DNA of 6,956 bases from Caldifarciminota bacterium. GTDB lineage: Bacteria > Hydrothermota > UBA3072 > WFRC01. Where the stretch lies: positions 1 to 6,956 of the forward strand of contig WFRC01000205.1 in the NCBI GenBank assembly GCA_015486685.1. The letters are read 5' to 3'. Under the pieces are notes generated by a model. That model was not told the DNA's origin. It was given only the letters and a program-made list of their open reading frames with translations, and searched no databases. Both the position numbers and the translations under genes were made by a program. Numbering within the stretch: the first letter of the stretch is position 1; every line of letters begins with the position of its first letter. Below, one piece after another: positions 1-5,560 of the stretch.

Positions 1-161
1 AGATAGCAAGGTTTCTTTCTGCTGTAAATAACATACCAAGGGTTGTTAATGTAGAAAACCTTCAACTTACCCGTGCGTCTTCAGGATTTTTATCAGCGAC
101 TATGAAAGCAATAATTTATACATCGTCAACAGGTTCAAAGACGAAAGGTGGCAAGAAATGA
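1..161 (+). CDS. pilO: PilO C-terminus (type IV pilus inner-membrane alignment protein), 5' partial
   Basis: The frame that starts at base 3 is open from the window edge to the TGA at 159-161 and gives the last 52 residues of a protein. The stretch RFLSAVNNIPRVVNVENLQL followed by a serine/threonine-rich beta-strand region and a lysine/glycine tail resembles the C-terminal ferredoxin-like domain of PilO. In that family the domain begins with a 'few-residue loop, R-F-L-x2-V, I-P-R-V/I-V' pattern. PilO pairs with PilN in the periplasm and bridges the cytoplasmic ring protein PilM to the lipoprotein PilP. Its stop codon overlaps the start of the next gene in an ATGA, and the next two genes are pilP and pilQ, which is the standard pilMNOPQ order. 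The call therefore rests on both the residues and the context. The start of the gene and its membrane segment lie outside the window. Confidence 0.85.
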   Translation, partial: IARFLSAVNNIPRVVNVENLQLTRASSGFLSATMKAIIYTSSTGSKTKGGKK

Positions 162-709
162 GAAGATATATCCTCCCACTTTTATTTTTATTTATTATTT
201 CCGGATGTAAGAATGAAGGTAATGTATTTAATAGGTTTATGGATAGGGTTGTAGGTGCCTTTTCTCCAAAAACAGCAATAAAAGAGTCAGGGGAACATTT
301 ATATATTGCAGCCAGTAATGCTGCTGTTCCACAAGAACAGGAATCTTTACCCCCAATAGATACACTTGTTGAGGTGAAAAAGGCATTGAAGTGGGAAAAA
401 TTTTATTACTCTGATAGAGGTAAAAGAGACCCATTTGTCCCTCTCTTAGGTGCCGGGACAAAGGAAAAACTCACCCAGGGTTTGAATGTCGAACAGGCAA
501 AACTTGTAGGCACAATCTGGGGAACAAATGGGTATATTGCATTGATAAAAGAAAAGGGTGGTGTAGGATATGTATTGAAAAGAGGGGATAGAGTAGTTGG
601 CGGCAGAGTATCTGAAGTTACTCAAAACTCTATAACCTTTAATATGATGCAGTATGGAGTCAGGTCTAAGATAACATTAAAGTTAAAAGAAGGAGGAACG
701 CTTAAATGA
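158..709 (+). CDS. pilP: PilP, type IV pilus assembly lipoprotein
   Basis: This is a 183-residue lipoprotein. It has a short basic n-region (MRRY), a hydrophobic stretch at about 5-14, and a lipobox I14-S15-G16-C17 where signal peptidase II would cut before Cys17. Residues 20-80 are a low-complexity linker. The family hallmark R-D-P-F-V-P-L is at 90-96. It is followed by the C-terminal beta-sandwich at about 110-178, with the characteristic 'L-V-G-T-I' and 'G-Y-V-L-K-R-G-D' strands. Length matches usual PilP (about 170-185). In known systems PilP binds the PilN/PilO heterodimer and the periplasmic N0/N1 domains of the secretin PilQ, which links the inner and outer membrane parts of the pilus machine. 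The ATG at 158 overlaps the pilO stop and is preceded by AAAGGTGG at 144-151 as ribosome binding site. The gene overlaps pilQ by 4 bases, which suggests translational coupling. Residue +2 after the cysteine is Lys, not Asp, consistent with outer-membrane sorting under the E. coli rule; whether that rule holds here is unknown. Confidence 0.93.
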   Translation: MRRYILPLLFLFIISGCKNEGNVFNRFMDRVVGAFSPKTAIKESGEHLYIAASNAAVPQEQESLPPIDTLVEVKKALKWEKFYYSDRGKRDPFVPLLGAGTKEKLTQGLNVEQAKLVGTIWGTNGYIALIKEKGGVGYVLKRGDRVVGGRVSEVTQNSITFNMMQYGVRSKITLKLKEGGTLK

Positions 710-2307
710 AAAAACTTATCACTTTTTCCCTATTTTTAGTAAGTTTTTTAATATCGGGAACGAATCTAACAAACATTGTCATTAAAAATTGTGAGCAGGG
801 TACAGAAGTTAATCTTCAATTAAATGGTAAAACCAGTTATACAGATTTTGTAATGGGTAATCGTATAGTTGTAGATTTATTGGCAGTGACACCTGCATTT
901 TCTGAGAATATATTTCCCAATATTAATAGAGGTGGAATAAAAGAGATTAAAATTTCAAAAATTCCATCGGCAAATCTACTCAGGTTTGTAATAACAGCAG
1001 ATACTGCTTATACATATCAGATTTCACAAGAAGACGGTAAAGTTGCTCTTATATTAAACACAGGTGCAGGCGAATTTCCAGAATGGAAGGCGACTGACCT
1101 TAATATAGAAAAGGCTGCGAAACCTCCTGTTGAAGAGAAAAAGTCCATACAACAATATAAAAATACCAACATTTCTTTAAACCTGGAAGAGGCGGATATT
1201 CCTACTATTCTTCGGGCAATTGCCACATATAGTGGAAGAAATATTATTATAAGCGATGATGTTAAGGGGAAGATAACGGTTAAACTCACAAATGTCCCAT
1301 GGAAACGGGCACTTCAACTTATACTCCAATCAAAGGGTTATGCTTATGTAATTGAAAAAGATGTAATCAGGGTAGGGACAGGAAATACATTTAAAGAAGA
1401 GAGGGAAGCAAGGGAACTTGCCCAACCCCTGGAACAAAGGGTTTATGAGATGGAATTTACAAAACCTAAGGATATACGGGGTACAATCAAAAAATTACTC
1501 TCTAAAAGGGGACATATTGAAATAGATAATAGGACAAATTCTATTATTGTTACAGACATAACGGATAAATTAGATAAGGTGACTCAGCTCGTTAGAGTTC
1601 TCGATAAACCTACCCCTCAGGTGGAAATTCAAGTAAGGGTGGTGGATGTGGATAGAACAGCAACGCACAATTTAGGGATAGACTGGAGTGTTAAAAATGT
1701 AGCGAGTAGGGGTCTTAATCTGGGGAGTTCAGCAGACTCTCTCAGGGTGCCAGGTGTTCCCGTAGGGGGCGCTATTACATTGAATCTTTCTACCTTGCGG
1801 TCATTTGCCCAGATTTCTTCCACACTAGAGGCACTTGAACAACAACAAAGGCTAAAAACACTTGCAAATCCCAGGATTACTACAACAAATAATAAAAAGG
1901 CTACAATATTCGGTGGGAAAAGTTTTGCTGTAACTACTACTGATCCAAGAACGGGTTCACCGGTTGTTCAATATTATGATGCAGGTATAAATCTTGTAGT
2001 TACTCCCCATATTAATTCAGCAAATGAGGTGACAATGCAACTTACAGCTGTTATGAGCGAAATAACGGCTGCTGGTGCAAATCCTACCATAAATAAAACC
2101 CAGGCTACCACAGAGGCATTGGTTAAAGATGGTGAATGTCTTGTGATTGGAGGGTTTATCCATAAGAGAGAGACGCGTATAGAGGGTGGTGTTCCAATTT
2201 TGAAAAATATACCTTTAATAGGTGCGATATTTAAGCATACAAGCGTAGAAAAATCTGAGAGGGAAGTTTTAATTTTCTTAACACCTCATATTATCAAAAA
2301 TTATTGA
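706..2307 (+). CDS. pilQ: PilQ, type IV pilus outer-membrane secretin
   Basis: This 533-residue protein is the gated pore through which the pilus leaves the cell. A signal peptide (M-K-K then hydrophobic to about residue 18) leads into one AMIN-type beta domain (about 22-118) that in other PilQ proteins binds peptidoglycan. A linker (about 120-152) follows. Next come the N0/STN domain (about 155-225, starting N-I-S-L-N-L-E-E-A-D-I) and an N1 domain (about 245-302, with 'NRTNSIIVTD' at 275-284). The secretin core is at about 365-530. It carries the signature GGVPILKNIPLIGAIFK at 494-510 and the final strand V-L-I-F-L-T-P-H-I-I at 521-530. The protein is short for PilQ, because many proteobacterial forms have two AMIN domains and 700 or more residues. 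The start is well supported: AGGAGG at 691-696 lies 9 bases upstream and the ATG overlaps the pilP stop. No frameshift or missing block is visible. Confidence 0.95.
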   Translation: MKKLITFSLFLVSFLISGTNLTNIVIKNCEQGTEVNLQLNGKTSYTDFVMGNRIVVDLLAVTPAFSENIFPNINRGGIKEIKISKIPSANLLRFVITADTAYTYQISQEDGKVALILNTGAGEFPEWKATDLNIEKAAKPPVEEKKSIQQYKNTNISLNLEEADIPTILRAIATYSGRNIIISDDVKGKITVKLTNVPWKRALQLILQSKGYAYVIEKDVIRVGTGNTFKEEREARELAQPLEQRVYEMEFTKPKDIRGTIKKLLSKRGHIEIDNRTNSIIVTDITDKLDKVTQLVRVLDKPTPQVEIQVRVVDVDRTATHNLGIDWSVKNVASRGLNLGSSADSLRVPGVPVGGAITLNLSTLRSFAQISSTLEALEQQQRLKTLANPRITTTNNKKATIFGGKSFAVTTTDPRTGSPVVQYYDAGINLVVTPHINSANEVTMQLTAVMSEITAAGANPTINKTQATTEALVKDGECLVIGGFIHKRETRIEGGVPILKNIPLIGAIFKHTSVEKSEREVLIFLTPHIIKNY

Positions 2308-2318
2308 TATAGGATTTT

Positions 2319-3020
2319 ATGGGTTTTGCTTATATTTTTTTCATCTTATCTATAAATCAGACAGGTGCAACCGTTATGGAAGTTGGCCCAAATTCTTTTA
2401 TAGACCCTACCAGATATGTAGTTCAACCGAATGACAGGTTGTTAATTATTATAAAAGGAACTGCATCATATTCTTTTCAAACATTTGTAACCCCTGATGG
2501 CAAGATGCCACTTTTCAGGATTAATTTAGCAGCCCCTACACTGAATGTTCAAAATCTTATATCACCGTTAACGGGTAGTGAGAAAATGTTAGATGTTGAG
2601 GGAATTGTTAATATTAAAGGAAAAACATTGTCAGGCGTAAAAAAGATGGTGAAGGATTTTTATACCAAAATCTATGGAGATGTGGATATAGAGTTGACCC
2701 TGATTGAAGGTGGAAAAACATATATATATGTTGAAGGTGAGGTGAATTTTCCCGGGGCTTTTTCATATTATCCGGGAATGAGTATAGATAATTATATAGG
2801 GCTTGCAGGTGGATATACACAGGAGGCGAATAAAGAAATTGTGTATGTTATTAGAAATGGGGAAGTAATTAAAGATGTTAAAGGCACAAAACTTCTTATA
2901 GGTGATAGAATTGTTGTTCCGAGAAATAAGGTAAAAGAATATATGCCTTTAATTCAAACTGGAGCGGTAATTCTTTATTACATAATAAACATATCATGGA
3001 GAGCATATCATTGGAAATAG
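2319..3020 (+). CDS. SLBB-domain polysaccharide export protein (short Wza-like)
   Basis: This is a 233-residue protein of the Wza/KpsD outer-membrane auxiliary family. A hydrophobic N-terminus (about 2-12) with no basic residues ends near S-I-N-Q-T-G-A and could be a weak signal peptide. Residues about 32-128 match the polysaccharide-export domain, with 'V-V-Q-P-N-D-R-L-L-I-I-I-K-G' near the start, 'V-T-P-D-G-K' at 57-62, then 'G-K-T-L-S-G-V-K-K-M-V'. Residues about 133-200 form one SLBB domain, with Y-V-E-G-E-V-N-F-P-G at 137-146 and G-L-A-G-G-Y at 161-166. The last 25 residues include a hydrophobic segment with an aromatic end (about 209-230). That is the position of the helix which in Wza forms the outer-membrane barrel. 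There is no cysteine anywhere, so no lipid anchor. The start is fair only: AGGA at 2311-2314 leaves just 4 bases of spacing. It lies 11 bases after pilQ and overlaps the next gene. Export of the polymer made by the following sugar genes is the likely role. Confidence 0.85.
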   Translation: MGFAYIFFILSINQTGATVMEVGPNSFIDPTRYVVQPNDRLLIIIKGTASYSFQTFVTPDGKMPLFRINLAAPTLNVQNLISPLTGSEKMLDVEGIVNIKGKTLSGVKKMVKDFYTKIYGDVDIELTLIEGGKTYIYVEGEVNFPGAFSYYPGMSIDNYIGLAGGYTQEANKEIVYVIRNGEVIKDVKGTKLLIGDRIVVPRNKVKEYMPLIQTGAVILYYIINISWRAYHWK

Positions 3021-4315
3021 AAGAAAAAATTGAAAACAAACAGGCAAAGATTGGAATTATTGGGCTTGGATATGTGGGATTACCTCTTGCAGCATCTTTT
3101 TTGAAAGTGGGATTTCCCGTAGTTGGAGTAGATAAAGATAGTACTAAAATCAAAATGCTAAGGGATGGAAAATCATATATTGGAGATGTTAAATCCGAAG
3201 ATTTTTATCCGTATATAAAGAATGGAAAATTTATTGTTTCCGCGGATTATAATACTTTGAGAGAAAGTGATGCAATAAATATATGTGTACCTACGCCATT
3301 CACTAAAAACAAAGAACCTGATATTTCCTATATTCTGGATGCCTCAAAGGGTATTGCAAAAATTTTAACCAAAGGGCATATTATTATTCTTAGAAGTACT
3401 ACATACCCAAAGACAACCGAAGATGTAATTTTACCTATATTAGAAAGAACGGGAAAGAAGGTAGGGAAAGACTTTTACCTTTCTATGGCACCAGAGAGAA
3501 TTGACCCGGGGAATAAAAGATTTACCACAGAGACAACCCCTGTTGTTGTTGGTGGAATAACGAAAAAATGTACGAAGTTAGCTGCTTTATTGTATAAACA
3601 GATAATTAAGGATGTGCATACCGTATCATCGCCAGCCGTGGCTGAGATGACGAAATTGCTGGAAAATATCTTTCGAAGTGTAAATATTGCTCTGGTGAAT
3701 GAACTTGCCCAGCTGGCTGAAAGAATGGGTGGAATAGATATATGGGAGGTGATTAGAGCGGCATCTACAAAGCCCTTTGGCTTTATGCCATTCTATCCTG
3801 GTCCTGGTATAGGAGGCCACTGCATCCTTATTGACCCATATTATCTTTCATGGAAGGCAAGGGAATACGATTTTCACACAAGTTTTATTGAACTTGCAGC
3901 AGAGGTGAATGAAAATATGCCCTATTATGTGGTGAATAAATTATTTGAAATTCTTCACAAAGAGGGTATTGTTGCTATTAAGTCGAATATTTTGATTCTT
4001 GGTGTTTCATTTAAGAGGAATGTTGCTGATATAAGGAATTCGCCTGCAATAAAGGTGATGGAAATTTTAAAAGATAAGGTAAAAGGAATTTATTATAATG
4101 ACCCGTATGTGGATGAGATAAATGTAAAAGGAGATATATATAAGTCTGTTGAATTAAAGGAGGGGTTAAAAAATGCCGATTGCACAGTTATTACAACAGA
4201 CCATTCATCATACAATTATGAATTTGTTGTAAAAAATTCAAAGATTATATTTGACACAAGAAATGCCACATTCCAAATAAATGCTTCTAATATCTATAGA
4301 TTAGGGGCATCATAA
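2996..4315 (+). CDS. UDP-N-acetylglucosamine 6-dehydrogenase-type nucleotide sugar dehydrogenase
   Basis: This is a 439-residue UDP-sugar dehydrogenase of the WbpA/TviB/WecC group. It oxidises C6 of a UDP-(N-acetyl)hexose to the uronic acid with two NAD+. Seen directly: the NAD-binding loop G23-L-G-Y-V-G28; I-C-V-P-T-P at 96-101; APERIDPG at 165-172 with Glu167; E-M-T-K-L-L-E-N with Lys220 and Asn224; and GPGIGGHC with catalytic Cys276. The UDP-binding C-terminal domain begins near L-G-V-S-F-K-R at 335-341. The stretch F-M-P-F-Y-P-G-P-G followed by 'W-K-A-R-E-Y-D-F-H-T-x-F-I-E-L-A' is typical of UDP-GlcNAc 6-dehydrogenases more than of UDP-glucose enzymes. Two usually conserved positions differ: Lys139 replaces Gly in S-T-T-Y-P-G-T, and Leu278 replaces Pro in G-H-C-I-P. 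The annotated ATG has no ribosome binding site. A TTG at 3011 (codon 6) has GGAGAG 7 bases upstream and may be the true start. WecC-type activity on UDP-ManNAc is the main alternative. Confidence 0.92.
   Translation: MESISLEIEEKIENKQAKIGIIGLGYVGLPLAASFLKVGFPVVGVDKDSTKIKMLRDGKSYIGDVKSEDFYPYIKNGKFIVSADYNTLRESDAINICVPTPFTKNKEPDISYILDASKGIAKILTKGHIIILRSTTYPKTTEDVILPILERTGKKVGKDFYLSMAPERIDPGNKRFTTETTPVVVGGITKKCTKLAALLYKQIIKDVHTVSSPAVAEMTKLLENIFRSVNIALVNELAQLAERMGGIDIWEVIRAASTKPFGFMPFYPGPGIGGHCILIDPYYLSWKAREYDFHTSFIELAAEVNENMPYYVVNKLFEILHKEGIVAIKSNILILGVSFKRNVADIRNSPAIKVMEILKDKVKGIYYNDPYVDEINVKGDIYKSVELKEGLKNADCTVITTDHSSYNYEFVVKNSKIIFDTRNATFQINASNIYRLGAS
2998..3003 (+). promoter_or_regulatory. Ribosome binding site favouring TTG start at 3011 for the dehydrogenase
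   Basis: GGAGAG lies 7 bases before an in-frame TTG at 3011-3013. The ATG at 2996 is preceded only by A/T-rich sequence with no purine-rich site. A TTG start would remove five residues that precede the conserved domain and would cut the overlap with the export gene from 25 to 10 bases. The spacing and sequence are seen; use of TTG is inference. Confidence 0.5.
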
Positions 4316-4316
4316 G

Positions 4317-5261
4317 ATGAGAAAGGCGGTTGTAACAGGGGGGGCAGGTTTTATTGGTTCCCATCTTGTTGACCGTCTTATTGAATCAGGATGGGATGTT
4401 CTTGTAATAGATAATCTTTCTTCCGGGAAAGAAGACTATATAAACAAAAATGCACATTTTATTAAAGAAGATATAAGGTCTCATAATATTAAAGGTATAA
4501 TAAAGGATTTTAAACCATCGGTGATATTTCATCTTGCTGCCCAGATAGATGTCCGAATTTCCTTAAATAACCCTGTTGAAGATGCAGATATAAATATTTT
4601 AGGCACATTAAATTTAATAAAATCTGCAAGAGAGATAAGGGATATCAAATTCATATTTTCATCCACCGGGGGGGCAATCTACGGAAATGTGGATTTTGCA
4701 GATGAAAGGACCCTACCTTTACCTATTTCTCCTTATGGGGTATCAAAACTTGCCTGCGAAGGATATATAAGAAGTTTATCACCTAATTATCATTTTAGAT
4801 ATACAAATCTTAGATATGGAAATGTATATGGGCCCAGGCAGGACCCAAATGGAGAGGCTGGAGTTATTGCTATTCTTATTGGGAAAATACTTAAGGGTGA
4901 GGAACCTATACTTTATGGATATGGGAAAATGGTGAGAGATTATGTCTATGTGGAAAATGTTGTTGATGCGAATATGCTTGCGATTGAAAATGGTGATAAT
5001 AACACCGTAAATATAGGAACAGGTAAACCTACAACGGTTAATGAGATTTATGAAAATCTGTCGGAAATTCTTCATACGAAGATTGTACCTGAAAGGATGG
5101 AAAAGAGGCCTGGAGAAATTGATAGAGTTTCTCTAAATCCTGCAAAGGCGGCGAAAATTTTGGGTTGGAAGCCGAAAACATCTTTAAGGGATGGACTTAA
5201 AAAGACAGCAGAATGGTTTAAAAGACAGCCGAGAGCCGTTGGCAAAAGGATTAGTGAATGA
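4317..5261 (+). CDS. NAD-dependent UDP-sugar 4-epimerase (GalE/WbpP/TviC-like SDR)
   Basis: This is a 314-residue extended short-chain dehydrogenase/reductase. Visible motifs are the NAD loop T7-G-G-A-G-F-I-G-S15, then V-I-D32-N-L-S-S-G where Asp32 indicates NAD rather than NADP. They continue with H-L-A-A-Q at 72-76, F-S-S-T117-G-G-A-I-Y-G, the catalytic Y140-G-V-S-K144, and R-Y-G-N-V-Y-G-P-R-Q at 166-175. Length and motifs fit UDP-hexose 4-epimerases. Because the dehydrogenase sits one base upstream, a plausible substrate is UDP-GlcNAcA converted to UDP-GalNAcA, as for TviC next to TviB; UDP-Glc/Gal or UDP-GlcNAc/GalNAc are equally compatible with what can be read. AGGGG at 4303-4307, inside the previous gene, gives a good ribosome binding site 9 bases before the ATG. 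The homologous domain appears to end near W-F-K-R (about residue 303). The tail QPRAVGKRISE is poor in family features, and its last codons and stop lie inside a dispersed repeat (5250-5324). Confidence 0.9.
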   Translation: MRKAVVTGGAGFIGSHLVDRLIESGWDVLVIDNLSSGKEDYINKNAHFIKEDIRSHNIKGIIKDFKPSVIFHLAAQIDVRISLNNPVEDADINILGTLNLIKSAREIRDIKFIFSSTGGAIYGNVDFADERTLPLPISPYGVSKLACEGYIRSLSPNYHFRYTNLRYGNVYGPRQDPNGEAGVIAILIGKILKGEEPILYGYGKMVRDYVYVENVVDANMLAIENGDNNTVNIGTGKPTTVNEIYENLSEILHTKIVPERMEKRPGEIDRVSLNPAKAAKILGWKPKTSLRDGLKKTAEWFKRQPRAVGKRISE

Positions 5262-5324
5262 GTAGATGAGCGAATGGGTGAATGAGGAAAGAATTGACAA
5301 ATGTGTTCGTAGTGGTGACTCGTG
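5250..5324 (+). repeat. Dispersed repeat element, copy A (75 bp, plus orientation)
   Basis: This stretch matches the reverse complement of 6621-6695 at 66 of 75 positions with no gaps, by hand alignment. Eight of the nine differences are transitions. The left part is four 8-bp units: GTGAATGA (5254-5261), GTAGATGA (5262-5269), GCGAATGG (5270-5277) and GTGAATGA (5278-5285). The right part is a unique-looking core that contains TGTTCGTAGTGGTGACTCGTG. The first 12 bases carry the last three codons and the stop of the epimerase. The function is unknown. It does not look like an insertion sequence, since no transposase is present, nor like a CRISPR array. Confidence 0.85.
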
Positions 5325-5336
5325 AGGGACGAAACA

Positions 5337-5368
5337 ACTAAACAGACCAAATAGAGACTAAATAGACC
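5337..5368 (+). repeat. Two 12-bp words ACTAAAYAGACC, 20-bp period
   Basis: ACTAAACAGACC at 5337-5348 and ACTAAATAGACC at 5357-5368 differ by one transition. The flanking sequence (CAAATAGAG, then CAGACAAACG) is built from the same letters, so the block reads as a decayed tandem array extending to about 5388. Confidence 0.65.
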
Positions 5369-5462
5369 AGACAAACGAAACAAACGAGAAAAGACCGTGA
5401 GGCGTAAATCGTTAATCGTAAAAGAGAATGAAAGAAAACAGGGAGGAGAATAAGAAAATGAA

Positions 5463-5486
5463 GATACTGGATATCGGATACTGGAT
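5463..5486 (+). repeat. Two exact 10-bp words GATACTGGAT, 14-bp period
   Basis: GATACTGGAT occurs at 5463-5472 and again at 5477-5486, separated by ATCG. A further partial variant (GCCAGATA) follows. Part of it can form a 4-bp stem (CTGG/CCAG at 5481-5491), too weak to call a terminator. Confidence 0.6.
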
Positions 5487-5497
5487 GCCAGATAACT

Positions 5498-5521
5498 CAA
5501 TAAACCCTCAACCCAATAAAC
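5498..5521 (+). repeat. Two CAATAAAC words, 16-bp period
   Basis: CAATAAAC at 5498-5505 and 5514-5521 are exact. The sequence between and around them (CCTCAACC, then TCAAAAAAC) is a degenerate form of the same 8-bp word. This suggests a decayed array of octamers from about 5492 to 5530. Confidence 0.6.
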
Positions 5522-5560
5522 TCAAAAAACGATTCACGCCTTACAATTTACGGGATTATT

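Larger units (their letters stand above)
5400..5541. repeat. Short inverted repeat bracketing the middle of the left island
   Basis: AGGCGTAAATCG at 5400-5411 is matched at 11 of 12 bases by the reverse complement of CGATTCACGCCT at 5530-5541. The left arm continues into CGTTAATCGTAAA and the right arm into TTACAATTTACGGG, so both arms are built from a CGTAAATCG-type word in opposite orientations. Confidence 0.55.
5325..5560 (+). repeat. Non-coding mosaic of degenerate short-word repeats (left island)
   Basis: I see no gene in this gap. It holds successive small arrays of different words, listed as separate entries: A-C-T-A-A-A-Y-A-G-A-C-C, CGTAAATC, GATACTGGAT and CAATAAAC. Between them lie purine-rich tracts, for example 5420-5460, which is almost entirely A and G. 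No convincing hairpin terminator follows the epimerase, and no good promoter precedes the next gene. If there is one, it is hidden inside the repeats. Open frames that cross this region on either strand look accidental, because their composition simply follows the repeat words. Confidence 0.75.

Noticed and set aside
5294..5299. Perfect -35 box TTGACA inside copy A
   Set aside because: No -10-like hexamer at 16-18 bases downstream (GTGACT region), and the other copies have TTAACA, so it is more likely a chance match.
5481..5491. Hairpin terminator (CTGG-ATG-CCAG)
   Set aside because: The stem is only 4 bp with a 3-base loop and no T-run follows.
5072..5500. A 142-codon open frame on the minus strand across the epimerase end and the left island
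   Set aside because: It is antisense to the conserved epimerase, with serine/phenylalanine-rich composition caused by the purine-rich repeats on the other strand. No domain is visible.
5542..5547. TACAAT as -10 box of a GHL10 promoter
   Set aside because: It lies only 13 bases before the start codon and no -35 box is found at the right spacing. The word is explained by the CGTAAAT-type repeat.
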